Part shown: positions 1 to 11,003 of the stretch, one piece after another
Layout: each line of letters starts with the position of its first letter
Position numbering within the stretch: position 1 is the stretch's first letter
NCBI GenBank assembly: GCA_027475525.1
Contig: JAMWFC010000051.1
Location: 2,059,205 to 2,123,204, forward strand
From: Macrolepiota albuminosa
Taxonomy: Eukaryota > Basidiomycota > Agaricomycetes > Agaricales > Agaricaceae
Reading direction: 5' to 3'
DNA: 64,000 nt
The notes under the pieces: generated by a model
Database searches by the model: none
Seen by the model: only the letters and a program-made list of their open reading frames with translations
Told to the model about the DNA's origin: nothing
Made by a program: the position numbers and the translations under genes

Positions 1-2
1 AT

Positions 3-164
3 GTCGACAACGAGGCTATTTTCGAGAGAGACAAAGCATCGAACGTTCTGCGGGAGAATAGAGATACTGGAAGGTGGTACCACGACTGGGCCAATGCGCG
101 CGAGCGCCTCTATGAGGTGTTTGGCCTGTATGAGGTGTTCGGCCTGCTCATCGAGAAGAGGTAG
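3..164 (+). CDS. C-terminal end of an unidentified protein (5' truncated by window edge)
   Basis: An open frame enters from the left edge (first full codon at base 3) and stops with TAG at 162-164, giving about 53 residues. The peptide is charged and helix-like (key stretch NVLRENRDTGRWYHDW). It ends in a six-residue direct repeat, YEVFGL twice, encoded by an 18-bp tandem repeat with one mismatch. I do not recognise a family. Coding status is inferred from the amphipathic composition only, so this could also be chance. The ATG at base 1 lies in a different frame, which looks less protein-like. Confidence 0.35.
   Translation, partial: VDNEAIFERDKASNVLRENRDTGRWYHDWANARERLYEVFGLYEVFGLLIEKR
111..146 (+). 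repeat. 18-bp tandem repeat, two units, inside the first frame
   Basis: Units 111-128 and 129-146 are identical except for one T/C change, and the period (18) keeps the frame. Unlike the 77-bp duplications elsewhere, the copies have diverged, so this looks like a genuine small expansion. Confidence 0.6.
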
Positions 165-403
165 AAAAACAGTCATCGAGCAAAAACAACTTCAAATTGT
201 TTGTTCTTGGAAGGTTTACGGATCAGGTAAACTCTCAGCATCAGCATAAACTTAACTACAGAGATAAGCGATAAATATACAAACTATGTAAGACATGAAG
301 CGAAAAAACGAACTGCCGACATGAGGGTATATGAGTAAATACTACTAGTAATGACTGGGAGCGCGGGCCGCCGCCAGAGATAAAGCCAGGAAAATTTTGT
401 GTA

Positions 404-1944
404 TCAAATCCAGCCAGCCGGAGGGGAAGGACCGCGGTGTTCTTCGCTTCGTCTTCGTGATGGTTCATTCCATGACTGAGGTGTAGGTAGGGACCTCGGA
501 ATAGTCATGTCAACTGAGTTGTCATTGACATTCGCTGAACCTGAAGATCGCGAGTTGCATGGATTAGAGTTGAAGTCACTCTCCACGCTTTCAAGTAATG
601 CGTGGAGATTGTGAAAGGATGTTTCCATACTGTGCGAAACTGTACTTGTGCTTTGCCCGCGTGTATGTAGTCGAAGGCCATGCCGCAGCCGGATCTCATT
701 TACGCACAGTTCACGCAGGCCCTCAAGGCCAAGATATGTAGCTTCATCACGGAGCTCGAGAAGGCTGTCAAGAAATTGATTGGACGACAACATGTGAATG
801 CTTCTTGGGAGGGTCTCTGGGGCATCCGGAGAACCCAGGGGAGATCTGAGATAATTGAAGATATGTGGGTAGCTAAAGACAGTTAGCAGAGTGAATCAAA
901 ATTCAAGTACATAACGCACGAGGTGCTTGACCTATCTAGGAAGAGGTGTACACTGAATGACACTTGGCAAAGAAATCCTCGAGATGTCAGGTGGTGCCGA
1001 TACGTCGACATATCATCACTTGTATGTGAGTATATAGACGAAGCTCTGGAGGTACAGTCAGGTGGAAATAGGGATCGCAGATATTCGGATAAATGAGAAG
1101 GACGTGAGTTCAAGGTCTCCAAAGTCGTCTTGTGAGACGCTGTGGAGGTTTCAACGGTTACAATAATCTTAGAGTGATCAATTACGCCAGTAGGTACTTC
1201 TGAAACAAGTATCGGCCGAAAGGGAGGAGGGGTAGGAGTTGTAGAAAGGTGCGCAGGCAGAGGTGGTACAGTAGTTACATCCTCGACGTGTTGGACAGGT
1301 TTCATTTTGAGGGATGATCTAAGCGAGGCGGAAGGGACAGGAAGTGCACGTGTAGGTCGAGATGGTTTAAGGGCCTCTAATACGTCTGATTCTTTTCCCT
1401 CTGATTTCAGCAAGGGTACGGGTGGGTTTGCTGGAGAAAGTTCGGTTGCTGAGATAGCTGGAGATGGGAGAAATACGGGTAACAGAACCTTTTGAGAGGT
1501 AACGGAGTCTCTGATTTTGTGCTCTTCTGGATTGGGAAGGCCAGTGTCCGGCTCTCCGTCAAAGGTAATTCTCACTCCCGTCGCACGGAGAGCTTCATCC
1601 GGAGTCCTAACAACCGTTGCGCCAGATCCAAGGGTACCACTTCGGGACTGATGCATAAGATCAGCTGAACGAATGAGTTTTGGTTCGGAAATACGAGTTG
1701 GTTTGGTATGAGTGTGTGGGGAAGAAGAAAATTGAGATGAGTTACGTGACAACCAGTGCATCGTATTCGAGATAGAGGGCTTTCGACCGCGCGAGGGGGT
1801 AGGCGGAGGGGAACTTCGAGCAGAAGTAAGAGTGGCTTGAGAAGTGGGGCGAGAAGTGGGATCGAAGGAGTAAGATATAGGCGGAGGCTGAGGAGTGCGT
1901 GAAACGCGTGGAGCTGGCGAACGAGGCTTTGTGCTGGAAGGCAT
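404..1944 (-). CDS. BTB/POZ domain protein
   Basis: Two exons, 1944-920 and 872-404, join across a 47-bp intron (donor GTGCGT, acceptor TAG) to give about 497 residues. The first 230 residues are Pro/Ser/Thr-rich and look disordered. A BTB/POZ fold follows: a strand (IIVTVETSTASHKTTLETL), the Phe-Leu-Asp segment FSVHLFLDRSS, then after the intron YPHIFNYLRSPLG and the helical pair FLDSLLELRDEATYLGLEGL. The spacing is typical of fungal BTB proteins whose domain lies in the C-terminal half. The tail is again disordered. BTB domains mediate dimerisation and Cullin-3 binding, but no partner can be read from the sequence. It is head-to-head with the Rpr2-like gene, 176 bp away. Confidence 0.75.
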
Positions 1945-2120
1945 GATGACGAGGTGGAGAGGGAAAAATGCTAAGAGAGGGCTTTAAAGACATCTTGTCT
2001 ACTTCCATCCATTTCCATCCACGATCATTCCCCTCTTTGTTCTCAAGAACAATAAAGCTTAGTCAGCGGCAATATTTTGACGCGCGCGTCTCATCCCATC
2101 ACGTGCTGGGATTTTTTCCA

Positions 2121-2639
2121 ATGGACCCCGCCACCGCTAAGTTTCTCGCTGCGCGTCCATACGCAGTCCTGCCTATTTCACCCCCTCTTGCAGCTCTTTA
2201 CTCAACTCACTCATCATGCATTGAGAAGAACACTCAATGGTGCTCAAGATGTGGATCATATCTGTTGAATGGCGGTTCTCACGTTCGAATTGTTCGTCCG
2301 AAATTACGAAAAGGAAAGCCGTTTAAAAGAGTTATTCGAACAGTCTGTCAAAGCTGTCAACATCACGTTGATGTTACAGTCGAGAGCGGAGGGAATCTGA
2401 TCGACTCGTCCATTTCCACTTCACTACAATCTTCATCTACCTCATCCCCATCAATTCCCCCGTCTCCTCTATTAGATTTACTTTCTTCCGGCCAGGAGGC
2501 ACCAGCAAAAGGAAAGGCACGACCCAAGAAAAAGAGTGGTTTGCAACTCCTGCTCTCAAAGGCTCGCCAGAAGGAAATGCAAGAACGTCAGAGTAATCCA
2601 ACATCTGAAAGTCTTGCTACCTTTTTGGCTGGCTTATGA
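2121..2639 (+). CDS. RNase P/MRP subunit Rpr2/Rpp21/Snm1-like zinc-ribbon protein
   Basis: Single exon of 172 residues. An in-frame ATG lies upstream at 1968, but I chose the one at 2121 because the intervening peptide is low quality and 2121 gives the compact family size. The key feature is a four-cysteine zinc ribbon: WCSRCG near residue 45 and VCQSC near residue 80, separated by a basic stretch (RIVRPKLRKGKPFKR). This is the pattern of the Rpr2/Rpp21/SNM1 subunit of RNase P and RNase MRP, which process pre-tRNA and pre-rRNA in the nucleus. A serine-rich linker and a basic Lys/Arg helix follow. Family assignment rests on cysteine spacing and charge only. Confidence 0.65.
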   Translation: MDPATAKFLAARPYAVLPISPPLAALYSTHSSCIEKNTQWCSRCGSYLLNGGSHVRIVRPKLRKGKPFKRVIRTVCQSCQHHVDVTVESGGNLIDSSISTSLQSSSTSSPSIPPSPLLDLLSSGQEAPAKGKARPKKKSGLQLLLSKARQKEMQERQSNPTSESLATFLAGL

Positions 2640-3304
2640 AGGCGTACCTCAAGTATGTACAAATTTATCCTTAGGCACATGCTGTTGGTAATGACTTGTG
2701 TAATAGGAGCATTCTCATGAGAGGCTTCTCAGTTTGATATATTAAGATGCAGTGTCGATGATGTTTCAAACAAAGTTAGTATCGCGACGACTATGTAGGG
2801 GGATTATCATCAAGGCCATGCCAACTATTGCTTTTGATAAATCAAGATGTCTTGGATCTTTTTGAATGACATGTATCAGGCAAATTTTAATCGGCACTTA
2901 GTGATCCAGCAGGAGAGATGATACAATCTATTTCAAAGCTGATATACATTTTGAATCGACATTGACGAAAGTCCAAAACATAGGATCTTAATGTCCCGAC
3001 TCCTTCTCTCAGCTCAGATCGTAACTTGGTAACTAACCTTTGGAAAGGCCTATCATGGTCGCCACAGCATAAACCATGATATCTCCTGTTCAGGACATAC
3101 GGAAGGCAAGACCGGCGCCCGGTCTTACGAGCTTAAAGAATTGTCGTGCATGGTTGCTTGGAAGGTTGAATGGATCGTCTTAAGATGGAGTGCTTTATCC
3201 AGGCTTAGGTAACCGACTGAGAAGAGCAAAAGGGGCTTCTAAAGCGAGTTCTTTGAATGCAACCTTGACAGGCATTCACCTCCTTTCAAGAACATCTCCT
3301 AACA
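2640..3304. other. Intergenic, no gene seen
   Basis: 665 bp of moderately AT-rich sequence between the Rpr2-like gene and the amidohydrolase, both on +. It should carry the 3' UTR of the first and the promoter of the second. I see no open frame with protein-like composition and no repeat. Confidence 0.5.
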
Positions 3305-4507
3305 ATGTTATGCATCGACGTTCATCATCATTTCTTTCCTGCTGATTTGAACAAAGCTACCTCAAATTTGAAATTAGGATGGAAAACTCCAGCAGGCACA
3401 CTGCCTTGGAACCCTGAGGTCAGCATAAAGGCAATGGATGCGTCGGGCATTGACATAGCTATCCTGTCCCTCCCGGCTCTCTCCATGGGATCAGTATGCG
3501 AAGAGAACCGTAACCAAGCAAGGCAGCGAAACATGATGATGTCCTCAGTCGTATGCGCTTACCCTACGAGATTTGCATTTTTCGCTTGCATTCCATTTCT
3601 AGACGATATCGAGGGTCAGCCAGTGATGTGTTATACCTCAACTTGATTGCTATCTTACCTCAGCTTGTTGTCACCAGGTGTCCTGGAAGAAATCTCCTAC
3701 GCCTTAGATGTACTGCATGCAGTAGGAGTATCCATGTCGTCTTCCTATGGTGCCAGGTCCAGCGCAAGTGAGGAAACCTATGAGTAAAAGCGAGGATCTT
3801 CTCAGATTTTACGCAGAATATGTTGGAGATGACTTATATGATCCAGTGTGGGCCGAATTGAATCGCAGAAAAACGGTTGTCTTTCTCCATGGTTCTCAGG
3901 TGACGTCCGACCCAGACCCTCACCCATTCCTGTGCGTTCCAATTTCACAGGTACCAGTGAAATTTATCACTCCGTCGTTCAAGTACACTGTTGATGAATC
4001 TTGAGACACTAGGTGCCCCATGAGACCTTCAAAGCAGCAGCTCACCTCGTTGTTACAGGACGCAAGAGAAAGTATCCTGACGTCGAGATCATTTTGGCCC
4101 ATCTCGGGGGAACCACGCCAATGCTAGCACCACGTATCGCTGTTCTCTCCAATCACATGGGTTGCTCACTGTCGCCTCAAGAGATTCTAGAAGATTTCCG
4201 GACTTACTACTACGAGACTGCATTGAGCTCATATGGTCCAACTCTTCTATGCATGGATACCCTCATACCTCCAAATAATATCTTGTTTGGAACTGACTTC
4301 CCAGGTAACAATCAGCCTTCATGTAGAATGACGGGTCATCGGGGCTGATATTCATTTGCTTTTCCAGCTGTTAGTGTTGATATGGCAGAATGGTATACGA
4401 AGAATCTCAAGGAACACTACCTCAAGGATAATGACAGACTCAAAATGGTACTGGGAGGCAACGCACTTGCTTTGTTCCCGAAATTAAGGGATCGACATCT
4501 ACATTAG
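3305..4507 (+). CDS. Amidohydrolase of the ACMSD / 6-methylsalicylate decarboxylase type
   Basis: Five exons (3305-3614, 3678-3756, 3806-3950, 4013-4304, 4368-4507) join in phase to 321 residues. It has the TIM-barrel decarboxylating amidohydrolase signature: an N-terminal metal motif DVHHHFFP, a metal histidine in VVFLHGSQ, the segment PHETFKAAAHLVVTG, a histidine in IILAHLGG, and the late Asp in NILFGTDFPG. Relatives act as non-oxidative decarboxylases of aromatic acids or of aminocarboxymuconate semialdehyde; the substrate cannot be told from the sequence. It is not in a recognisable biosynthetic cluster. The donor at 3757 (GTCCAG) is weak, but it is the only one that keeps phase. All expected metal ligands are present, so the enzyme looks intact. 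Confidence 0.85.
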
Positions 4508-5719
4508 AAAACAAATGCTATTTAACAACAGATCATAATCAGATGTCCTCTCGAGTCCGGCGATATCATTACAGATGACCGCGTGTTCCAGGTTTTGAAG
4601 CTTGTCCATGAGATCCAATGGGGTCGAACCACAAACCTTCTTTTACTCCGTGGGATGTGAGACAACGCTGGATATATCAAATTCGCTCAGTGACCACCAT
4701 TAACATAGGCAACAATAAACGCAGCTTAGACAGAGAGGACGATTGAATCTTGTTCTCCAAGAAAGAAAATGGCTTTGTTGGATCGTATGCTTTTGGTATA
4801 TCCTTAAACCACAACATATTCGCAGCCAAGTCTAAATGTCGCGCAGGCACGTTGACTACATCAACTTCTGTTGCAACAAAATAGCGCATACGAGTTCCAT
4901 CGCCTACCATGAAGCCATAAATCGAATACATATGTAGGGGACTTGCTGTTTAGGGCTGGTGATACAAGAAGTTATAGCACACGTCTATGATGAATGATTC
5001 AGATTTATGTCTCTAATGAGTTGAATCGAGATGTACCACTTTCGCAGGAGCAGAAAGTGATAGGATCGACAATGTTGCGTGGAGGGTGTTTAATGGCGCG
5101 CGAATCATCAAATTCAAGCCGGATCTTCCTGTGGGTCGCCTGGCCGGTGTGATTCTTCATCTTGCCATCTGCTGGGAGGTTGGTGAGACCGGAATTCAGT
5201 CTTCTCTTAAATGCAGCCTGAATTTCTCCAGGTCCCAGGGCCCTATTGTGCTAGTAATGAAACAACGCGCCAAAGGTAACACTGGTGCAAACCGTAGAGG
5301 ACCTGGAGTTGCACGTCAGATCTCATCGCAGAATGATTGCGGAGCTACTGATCCCACAAAGCACAACGGCGAAGCCGATGACAAATTTGACTTGACCAGC
5401 CGCAACGAAACGTATAGCACATACAGAGAAAAAGGGATAATACAAGGTTGTACAACAGATTGACGGCGAATGGGAACAGTTAGTTCAGAAATATCTATGA
5501 GCTACCTAAGTTATAGTCGAAAATTAATATCAACCAATCACTTGAAAGTGATCGGATGAATCCCAGCTGATCAAGTAAGCACGTGAACTCAATCCGACCA
5601 CGTGGAGCGGAGAGTTTCTATTCATACATACTTTATACTCCGTAACGAGTGATTTTATCCTCCGTCCCGAAACCCGAATTCCACCTTTCTTCTACGTCCC
5701 GTAACCGTCAACGTCTGTG
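4508..5719. other. Intergenic 1.2 kb, no convincing gene
   Basis: Two open frames exist, an 84-codon one on - (4931-4677) and a 125-codon one on + (5086-5463). Neither shows a family motif, clear codon structure or splice continuation. The last 150 bp upstream of 5720 should hold the promoter of the isocitrate dehydrogenase gene and contain an AT-rich TATA-like stretch (around 5630-5640). Confidence 0.4.
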
Positions 5720-7319
5720 ATGTTGCGCAACGCCCTTTCTGCCGCTGCCCGTCCCCTTGTCGCTCAGTCTGTTGGTACATACATTGTTTCATCGATTGTT
5801 TTCCTGATGTGGCTGTTTTAGCGGTCGTATGCCACAAGCATTCCCGGTAGCTTCCCGAGTGTTGCCCATAGGGTATGTGCTATCCTTATATCGCGTTCAG
5901 ATTTCTCATGAAGATACATAGCCAACAACTAAATATGGTGGTGTCTATACAGTCTGTCTCTCTCGTCTTTCTCCCGAGTGCCGATTTCACCCGCCTTTAG
6001 GTGACCCTCATTCCCGGGGACGGGATTGGTGCAGAGATCACCGACTCTGTTAAGGAGATATTCGATCATGTCAATGCTCCAATTGAGTGGGAACAATATG
6101 ATGTTTCTGGAATGTCTTCTTCTGGCGAAGCCCTTTTCAAGCAGGCAATGGAAAGCTTGAAGCGCAACAGAGTCGGCCTGAAAGGTAATTTCATACCTTC
6201 TCTACGTGTCCTGGTAGAAAACCTTATCCGGGTTAAATCGTTCAGGCATTCTTTTTACTCCCATATCGCAATCCGGCCACATCTCATGGAATGTTGCCAT
6301 GCGCCAACAACTCGACATCTACGCCTCTGTAGTTCTGTGCAAGTCACTCCCCGGTTTCCCCACCCGTCACTCCAACGTCGACTTTGCCATAATTCGTGAG
6401 AACACCGAGGGAGAATACTCAGGCCTTGAACATCAGAGCTATCCTGGTGTCGTAGAGAGTTTGAAAGTCTCTACGCGTGCCAAGGCCGAGCGTATCTCAC
6501 GCTTTGCTTTTGACTTCGCCCTGAAGAACAACCGCAAAGTTGGCCAATGTCCTTTTATGCTCAAACCAAACTTACCCCCTTCTATAGAAAGTGACATGTG
6601 TGCATAAAGCTAACATCATGAAGCTTGGTGACGGTCTTTTCCTGAACACCTTCCGTCGCGTTGCTGAAGAGTACAAGTCCTCGGGTATCGAGTCCAACGA
6701 CATGATCGTTGACAATACGTGCGTTTTCCGTTGGCTTCGGACGTAGTTTATCCTGTCTCAGACGTCTTTATAAGTTCTATGCAACTTGTTGCACGACCTG
6801 GCCAATTCGATGTCATGGTAATGCCAAACTTGTATGGTGCCATCGTGTCTAATATCGGCGCTGCTCTTGTTGGCGGCCCTGGTATAGTACCGGGCTGCAA
6901 CGTTGGACGGGTTCGTATGCCACAATTGTTCTCCGTAGTCTCTAATTTCAGCCATTTGACAGGAATATGCCCTGTTCGAGCCTGGATGCCGCCATGTCGC
7001 TAGCGACATCATGGGCACCAATCGCGCCAACCCGGCGGCCATGATACTGAGTGCGACCATGATGCTAAGGCACCTTGGGTAAGCACCCACAAGACAGCCA
7101 TGTCCCTTTCATTCTGAAATAATAAACCTACACAGCCTTGACTCCATCGCCAACAGCGTTGCAACCGCCACTTTTGATGTCATTAACTCAGGAAAGGTTC
7201 GCACTGCTGATATGGGCGGTAAGTACCCTTTTCAACCTGATAATGAACCATTGAGTCATTTTGTTTCAGGCTCTGCTACTACTTCCGAGTTCACTTCGGC
7301 AGTCATCCAGAAATTGTAG
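5720..7319 (+). CDS. IDH1: Mitochondrial NAD-dependent isocitrate dehydrogenase subunit 1 (regulatory)
   Basis: Ten exons (5720-5770, 5822-5872, 5922-5951, 6001-6184, 6246-6538, 6588-6718, 6775-6910, 6963-7078, 7136-7218, 7270-7319) give 374 residues with every junction in phase. The N-terminus ([17 protein letters not shown]) is a mitochondrial presequence. The core has [10 protein letters not shown], the [11 protein letters not shown] segment, [27 protein letters not shown] and a late [12 protein letters not shown]. Having FEPG..H where catalytic IDH2/IDH3A subunits have FE.VHGTAPDI is characteristic of the regulatory Idh1 branch. The product works with Idh2 in the TCA cycle, converting isocitrate to 2-oxoglutarate. 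Exon 3 is only 30 nt, so automatic annotation may miss it. No 77-bp duplication falls here, and the model needs no correction. Confidence 0.95.
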
Positions 7320-7420
7320 AAGACTATTGGTGCAAGTTACATATACATTACGGGCTGGGTCTGTAGATGACATAGAGTATACTAAGTTACAGCCTATGTA
7401 ACTACCCGATTGGATATATA

Positions 7421-9010
7421 TTACATGTCAGCATTATTGCCTGGGTCAGGACCAAGATTGTCATAGTCGAAATTCTCATCCAAAGCAGCTTCATACTCCT
7501 CTAGAGAAGAAAGTTTTGCCCTTTTCCCTTCGGGAGGGCCGTTGTCGACTACCTCGTCTTCAACTCTGCTAATATTCTCTGTGTTGGCGACAATCTCTCT
7601 CGCAGACTTCAAGTCCTTTCTTAAATCCAGAATAGTTGAACATTTGACTTCAGACCTTGCACCCCATCGGTCAACAGTCGGTCGAAACTGTGTATACAGT
7701 CCCCAAGCCAAACCATCCAGATCTTCGACGTTGAAACTGCTTGCTAGAAGTCTTAAAGCACCGGATATGTGAGGGATGGTCTGACGAAAGGCCCGAGATA
7801 CATAAGAAAATACGGGACTGGGTTCGACAGGCGTCCCATTAGAGAGCGCACGCCACTGCTGCGTCTGTGTTCGAAAGAGAGGTCTGAGAACTGATCAGAG
7901 GAGTCCACAAACATCTACCAATGCTCACACACATTCTGTACAGCAAGGTCAGGTCAATGCAGATTTATGAGCCTCATGAGAAAGTCAATACACAGACGCA
8001 CCGTCGTCCCATAAATTCAATGTAGGACTGAGAACCTCCCCTAGCAGCTTCCATGTCCGATTCTTTCCCACTTTGGTATATCCCGAGAGACACTCCTTTC
8101 GTCAAAGCGTTCATCTCCGTGTACACAGATGCTGTGGATACCAGTCAGTCTGTACCGAGAGTGGAGAAAATCTAGTTAACCGATGCTAAGTGCTTCTTCT
8201 CGACGGAATCCAAGCCGTTCAGCGACAGGTACCGAGAGTGGAGAAAATCTAGTTAACCGATGCTAAGTGCTTCTTCTCGACGGAATCCAAGCCGTTCAGC
8301 GACAGTCATTGCCCAAAGCGTCATGAGAGGAGCTCGGTTTACACAGTTGTCTTTTTCATATGTTTTTCAGGGTTTTGTTTTCGAATATTGAGGTATAGAC
8401 AGACCTCTTCATCTAATACTTCACCAAAATCCAAGCTACCATAGTTAGCTGCCTCGTCAGCAGGGCCTTTTGGGAGGAATTCATTGACATCGTCGGGTCT
8501 TTTACGCTTACGCTTTGGTGGCGTAATCTGCACACTATGACCTAAGATCGCGAATATGAAGAATAGACGCCAGAATGTACCGCAGCCTGAACGGCGCTCG
8601 TTGTAGATGGCCCAGCAACAGGCCCGTCTGCAGCATTTTCAATCTTCTTGCGCGGATCAGTTGACAAGTATCCGGACTTGCGCAACGCAGAGCAACAGGC
8701 CCGTCTGCAGCATTTTCAATCTTCTTGCGCGGATCAGTTGACAAGTATCCGGACTTGCGCAACGCAGAAAAATGGCTTTTCGATCGTCCTTACTATTGAT
8801 ACCAGCAGAAATTAACTTTCTGTCATCCAACTGCGCAAGTTGCGCAGGCGTATTGAATTGCTTATATCTTGATTATGTGAGAAGGGTTGTTGTAGAATGA
8901 TACATCACTTACATGGTGGCTGAGAAAGCCATGGCTTTGGTAACAGGTACATCGTTAGTTGTGAAGACCTTGATAAACTTGGGAAGGGAAATCTTGACAT
9001 CCTTGGCCAT
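7421..9010 (-). CDS. Conserved fungal protein of unknown function
   Basis: Starts at 9010 (MAKDVKISLPKFIKVFTTND), and exon 1 ends at 8913. Recognisable later pieces are QFNTPAQLAQLDDRKLISAG, RKSGYLSTDPRKKIENAA, a basic KRKRKRPDD patch (possible nuclear signal), GEVLDEEVYNCVNRAPLMTL, VAERLGFRREEALSI, VYTEMNALTKGVSLGIYQ, and an acidic C-terminus ending at 7421. The central AERLGF...EALSI...ALTKG pattern is, from memory, conserved in an uncharacterised fungal family; I cannot name a function. Two 77-bp duplications (8152-8305 and 8614-8767) disrupt the model. After removing one copy at 8614-8767, one T is still missing in a T5 run at its right edge. The gene is head-to-head with the DUF262 gene, 85 bp apart. 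Confidence 0.65.
8152..8305. repeat. 77-bp tandem duplication (probable assembly artefact)
   Basis: Units 8152-8228 and 8229-8305 are identical. They cover the exon end coding VAERLGFRREEALSI and the start of the following intron of the unknown minus-strand gene. Confidence 0.95.
8614..8767. repeat. 77-bp tandem duplication (probable assembly artefact)
   Basis: Units 8614-8690 and 8691-8767. They code for the RKSGYLSTDPRKKIENAA segment of the unknown minus-strand gene. Removing one copy leaves a one-base deficit in the A run beginning at 8768. Confidence 0.95.
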
Positions 9011-9095
9011 GGAAGACGGAGTTGATGTTCGATCAAAATAAATAAATTATGTAAATAAAATCATTACCATCCTCCATCCACTTCTACGTTTCTTC
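9011..9095. promoter_or_regulatory. Shared divergent promoter, unknown gene / DUF262 gene
   Basis: Only 85 bp separate the two start codons. The stretch is very AT-rich (several AAATAAAT-type words), suited to two overlapping core promoters. No defined factor site is claimed. Confidence 0.4.
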
Positions 9096-10867
9096 ATGTC
9101 CCCTTCAATGAGTTATTCTCCAAAACCGAAGGAAGAACCTGATTACGAGCCAGAACTTGACGAACTCCTTAATGAGGATTACGACTCAGGCGACGAAAAT
9201 CCTAATAACTTCAAGATTCGTGGGGCACTACCAGAATATACGGAGACTAAGATGACAATACGACAGTTACATGGTACGCAGTTTCGCGTCTTTCTATCAT
9301 AAGTTACCCAGAATATACGGAGACTAAGATGACAATACGACAGTTACATGGTACGCAGTTTCGCGTCTTTCTATCATAAGTTACCCATTGTGCTTGAAAG
9401 ATATGATACACGATGGTGGCATTGATTTGGAGCCTTCATACCAGCGAGGCAGGTAATTCCTCAACTCGATACCCTCGTTGAATTGCTCGGTACTGCAGAC
9501 GTTGTATGGACTGAAACCAAACAAACTTTCCTGATTCATTCCCTCTTTCACAACTACTATGTCCCACCAATCGTGTTCGCTGTGCATCCTGCCGAAGACG
9601 ATCCCAGTGAAGAGGTTCGCGTATGTGTCGATGGCAAACAGGTAAAAAAACCGCGTCAATGGCTTTCTTCTTGAAACCTAATCATTTTCGGTAGCGTCTG
9701 ACTTCAATACAGAAGTTTTGCGATGGCCAGGTAAGTCCTCTGTCCAAACTCTTGATCACTACTTATGCGTCTTCATTCGCTTTGGGTTAGATTCCTTGTA
9801 GGTGTCATGACGTGATACATAATTACAACGAGGCTCAATTTTTGACAGTCAAGGATCCAAAATCGAAGAAACAGTGGTGGTTTACACTTCCACAATCTTC
9901 CAGAAGTGTTAAATCGGAACTACCAGAAATTCAACGGGAGCGATTCTTGGAGCACCTCCTGACTTGTGGTGAGTATCAGAGGACTTATAAGTGATAAAAT
10001 TGTGATATGTCTTAGTGGAATATCGTAATCTGGCTCCTGGAGCAGAACATGAGGTTTTTCAGAGGGTCCAAATGGGAATGATCCTCACCGCTGCAGGTAT
10101 TGATACTTTGTGATGACCTAGAACTAAGTCCTAAGGTTTTCCAGAAAAATTACAGGCATTGTCTTCACCGTGGGCGCACTGGATACGAGATTTAGAACGA
10201 CAACACGTTGGAGTGGAAGGTGGTCTTGCTACCGTCCTTGAATGGGATACCAAACGAGGACGTGACTTCCAGAACATTGCATACCTTGTCTGCTGTTGTG
10301 ACTTTCTGCCCGCTAAGGAGGAAATCCCTACCGCGACGAGCATGATGAAGTGGATTGAACGCGAGGATCCTCCAACTGAACAATTTAAAAACGAAATTCA
10401 AGAAGTTCTTCTAGATTTCTGGAATATCGGCAATAACGAACATTTGAACTATGGGCTCAAAAAAATTGGTAGCCGTCTTGCCCCTGTAGAATTCATCTTC
10501 ATTGGCAAGTTACTTGATTTTGTTGTTATCTTCTTTGAGTTAACATCCTTCAGGAGTTTTACTGTATTTAATGCGAAAAAAATCCATAGAGGAACGTGCC
10601 AACGCCATTACAGCTCTTCGCAAAGGCATTCGAGCAGATTATACAGACATCCGCCTTAACAGCAAAGTCTGTAAGTCTATGTGGTCTCTTATTCGTCAGG
10701 TTCAAAATACTTCGAATCCCACTTCTCGGAGCCAGCACGATTTGAAGGGAAAGAAAAGGAAGAAGGATGACGATGAAGAAGATGACGAGTACAGGCCGAC
10801 ACCTCTCGCTGGTCTTAGTGGAAAGCCGGCCCACACACGATCAAAGAAAAAAACTGTCCTTTCCTAA
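9096..10867 (+). CDS. DUF262 (GmrSD N-terminal / ParB-like nuclease fold) protein
   Basis: The acidic N-terminus (PDYEPELDELLNEDYDSGD) leads into a DUF262 domain: TIRQLHDMIHDGGIDLEPSY, QRDVVWTETKQTFLIHSLF, NYYVPPIVFAV, and VCVDGKQ then RLTSIQKFCDGQ. The last two join across an intron to give the DGKQRL(T)S signature of this superfamily, known from bacterial GmrSD modification-dependent restriction enzymes. Fungal homologues are common but uncharacterised. The C-terminus is Lys-rich (KGKKRKKDDDEED) and ends in TRSKKKTVLS. Exon 1 is 9096-9273, exon 2 9401-9448, exon 3 9499-9641. Two introns are GC-AG: 9449-9498 and 10505-10553. A 77-bp duplication spans the end of exon 1 and intron 1, so it need not change the protein. 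No GmrD-like HNH nuclease half is visible. Confidence 0.8.
9231..9384. repeat. 77-bp tandem duplication (probable assembly artefact)
   Basis: Units 9231-9307 and 9308-9384. The end of exon 1 and the 5' part of intron 1 of the DUF262 gene are copied, so the donor GTACGC occurs twice. Confidence 0.95.
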
Positions 10868-11003
10868 TGCTTTGGATTTTGAATACCCCGAGTGTTCTCG
10901 ATGCTACCACCGTAACGTAGCCAGGGATATTATGGCCGGCCGTTGTAATATGTACATAGTTTTATCTAATAATTCTATAAAGGTTCGAACTTGTCGACTT
11001 GGC

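Noticed and set aside
5086..5463. 125-codon open frame on + between the amidohydrolase and IDH1
   Set aside because: No family motif, unusual composition and no splice or promoter context; kept as intergenic.
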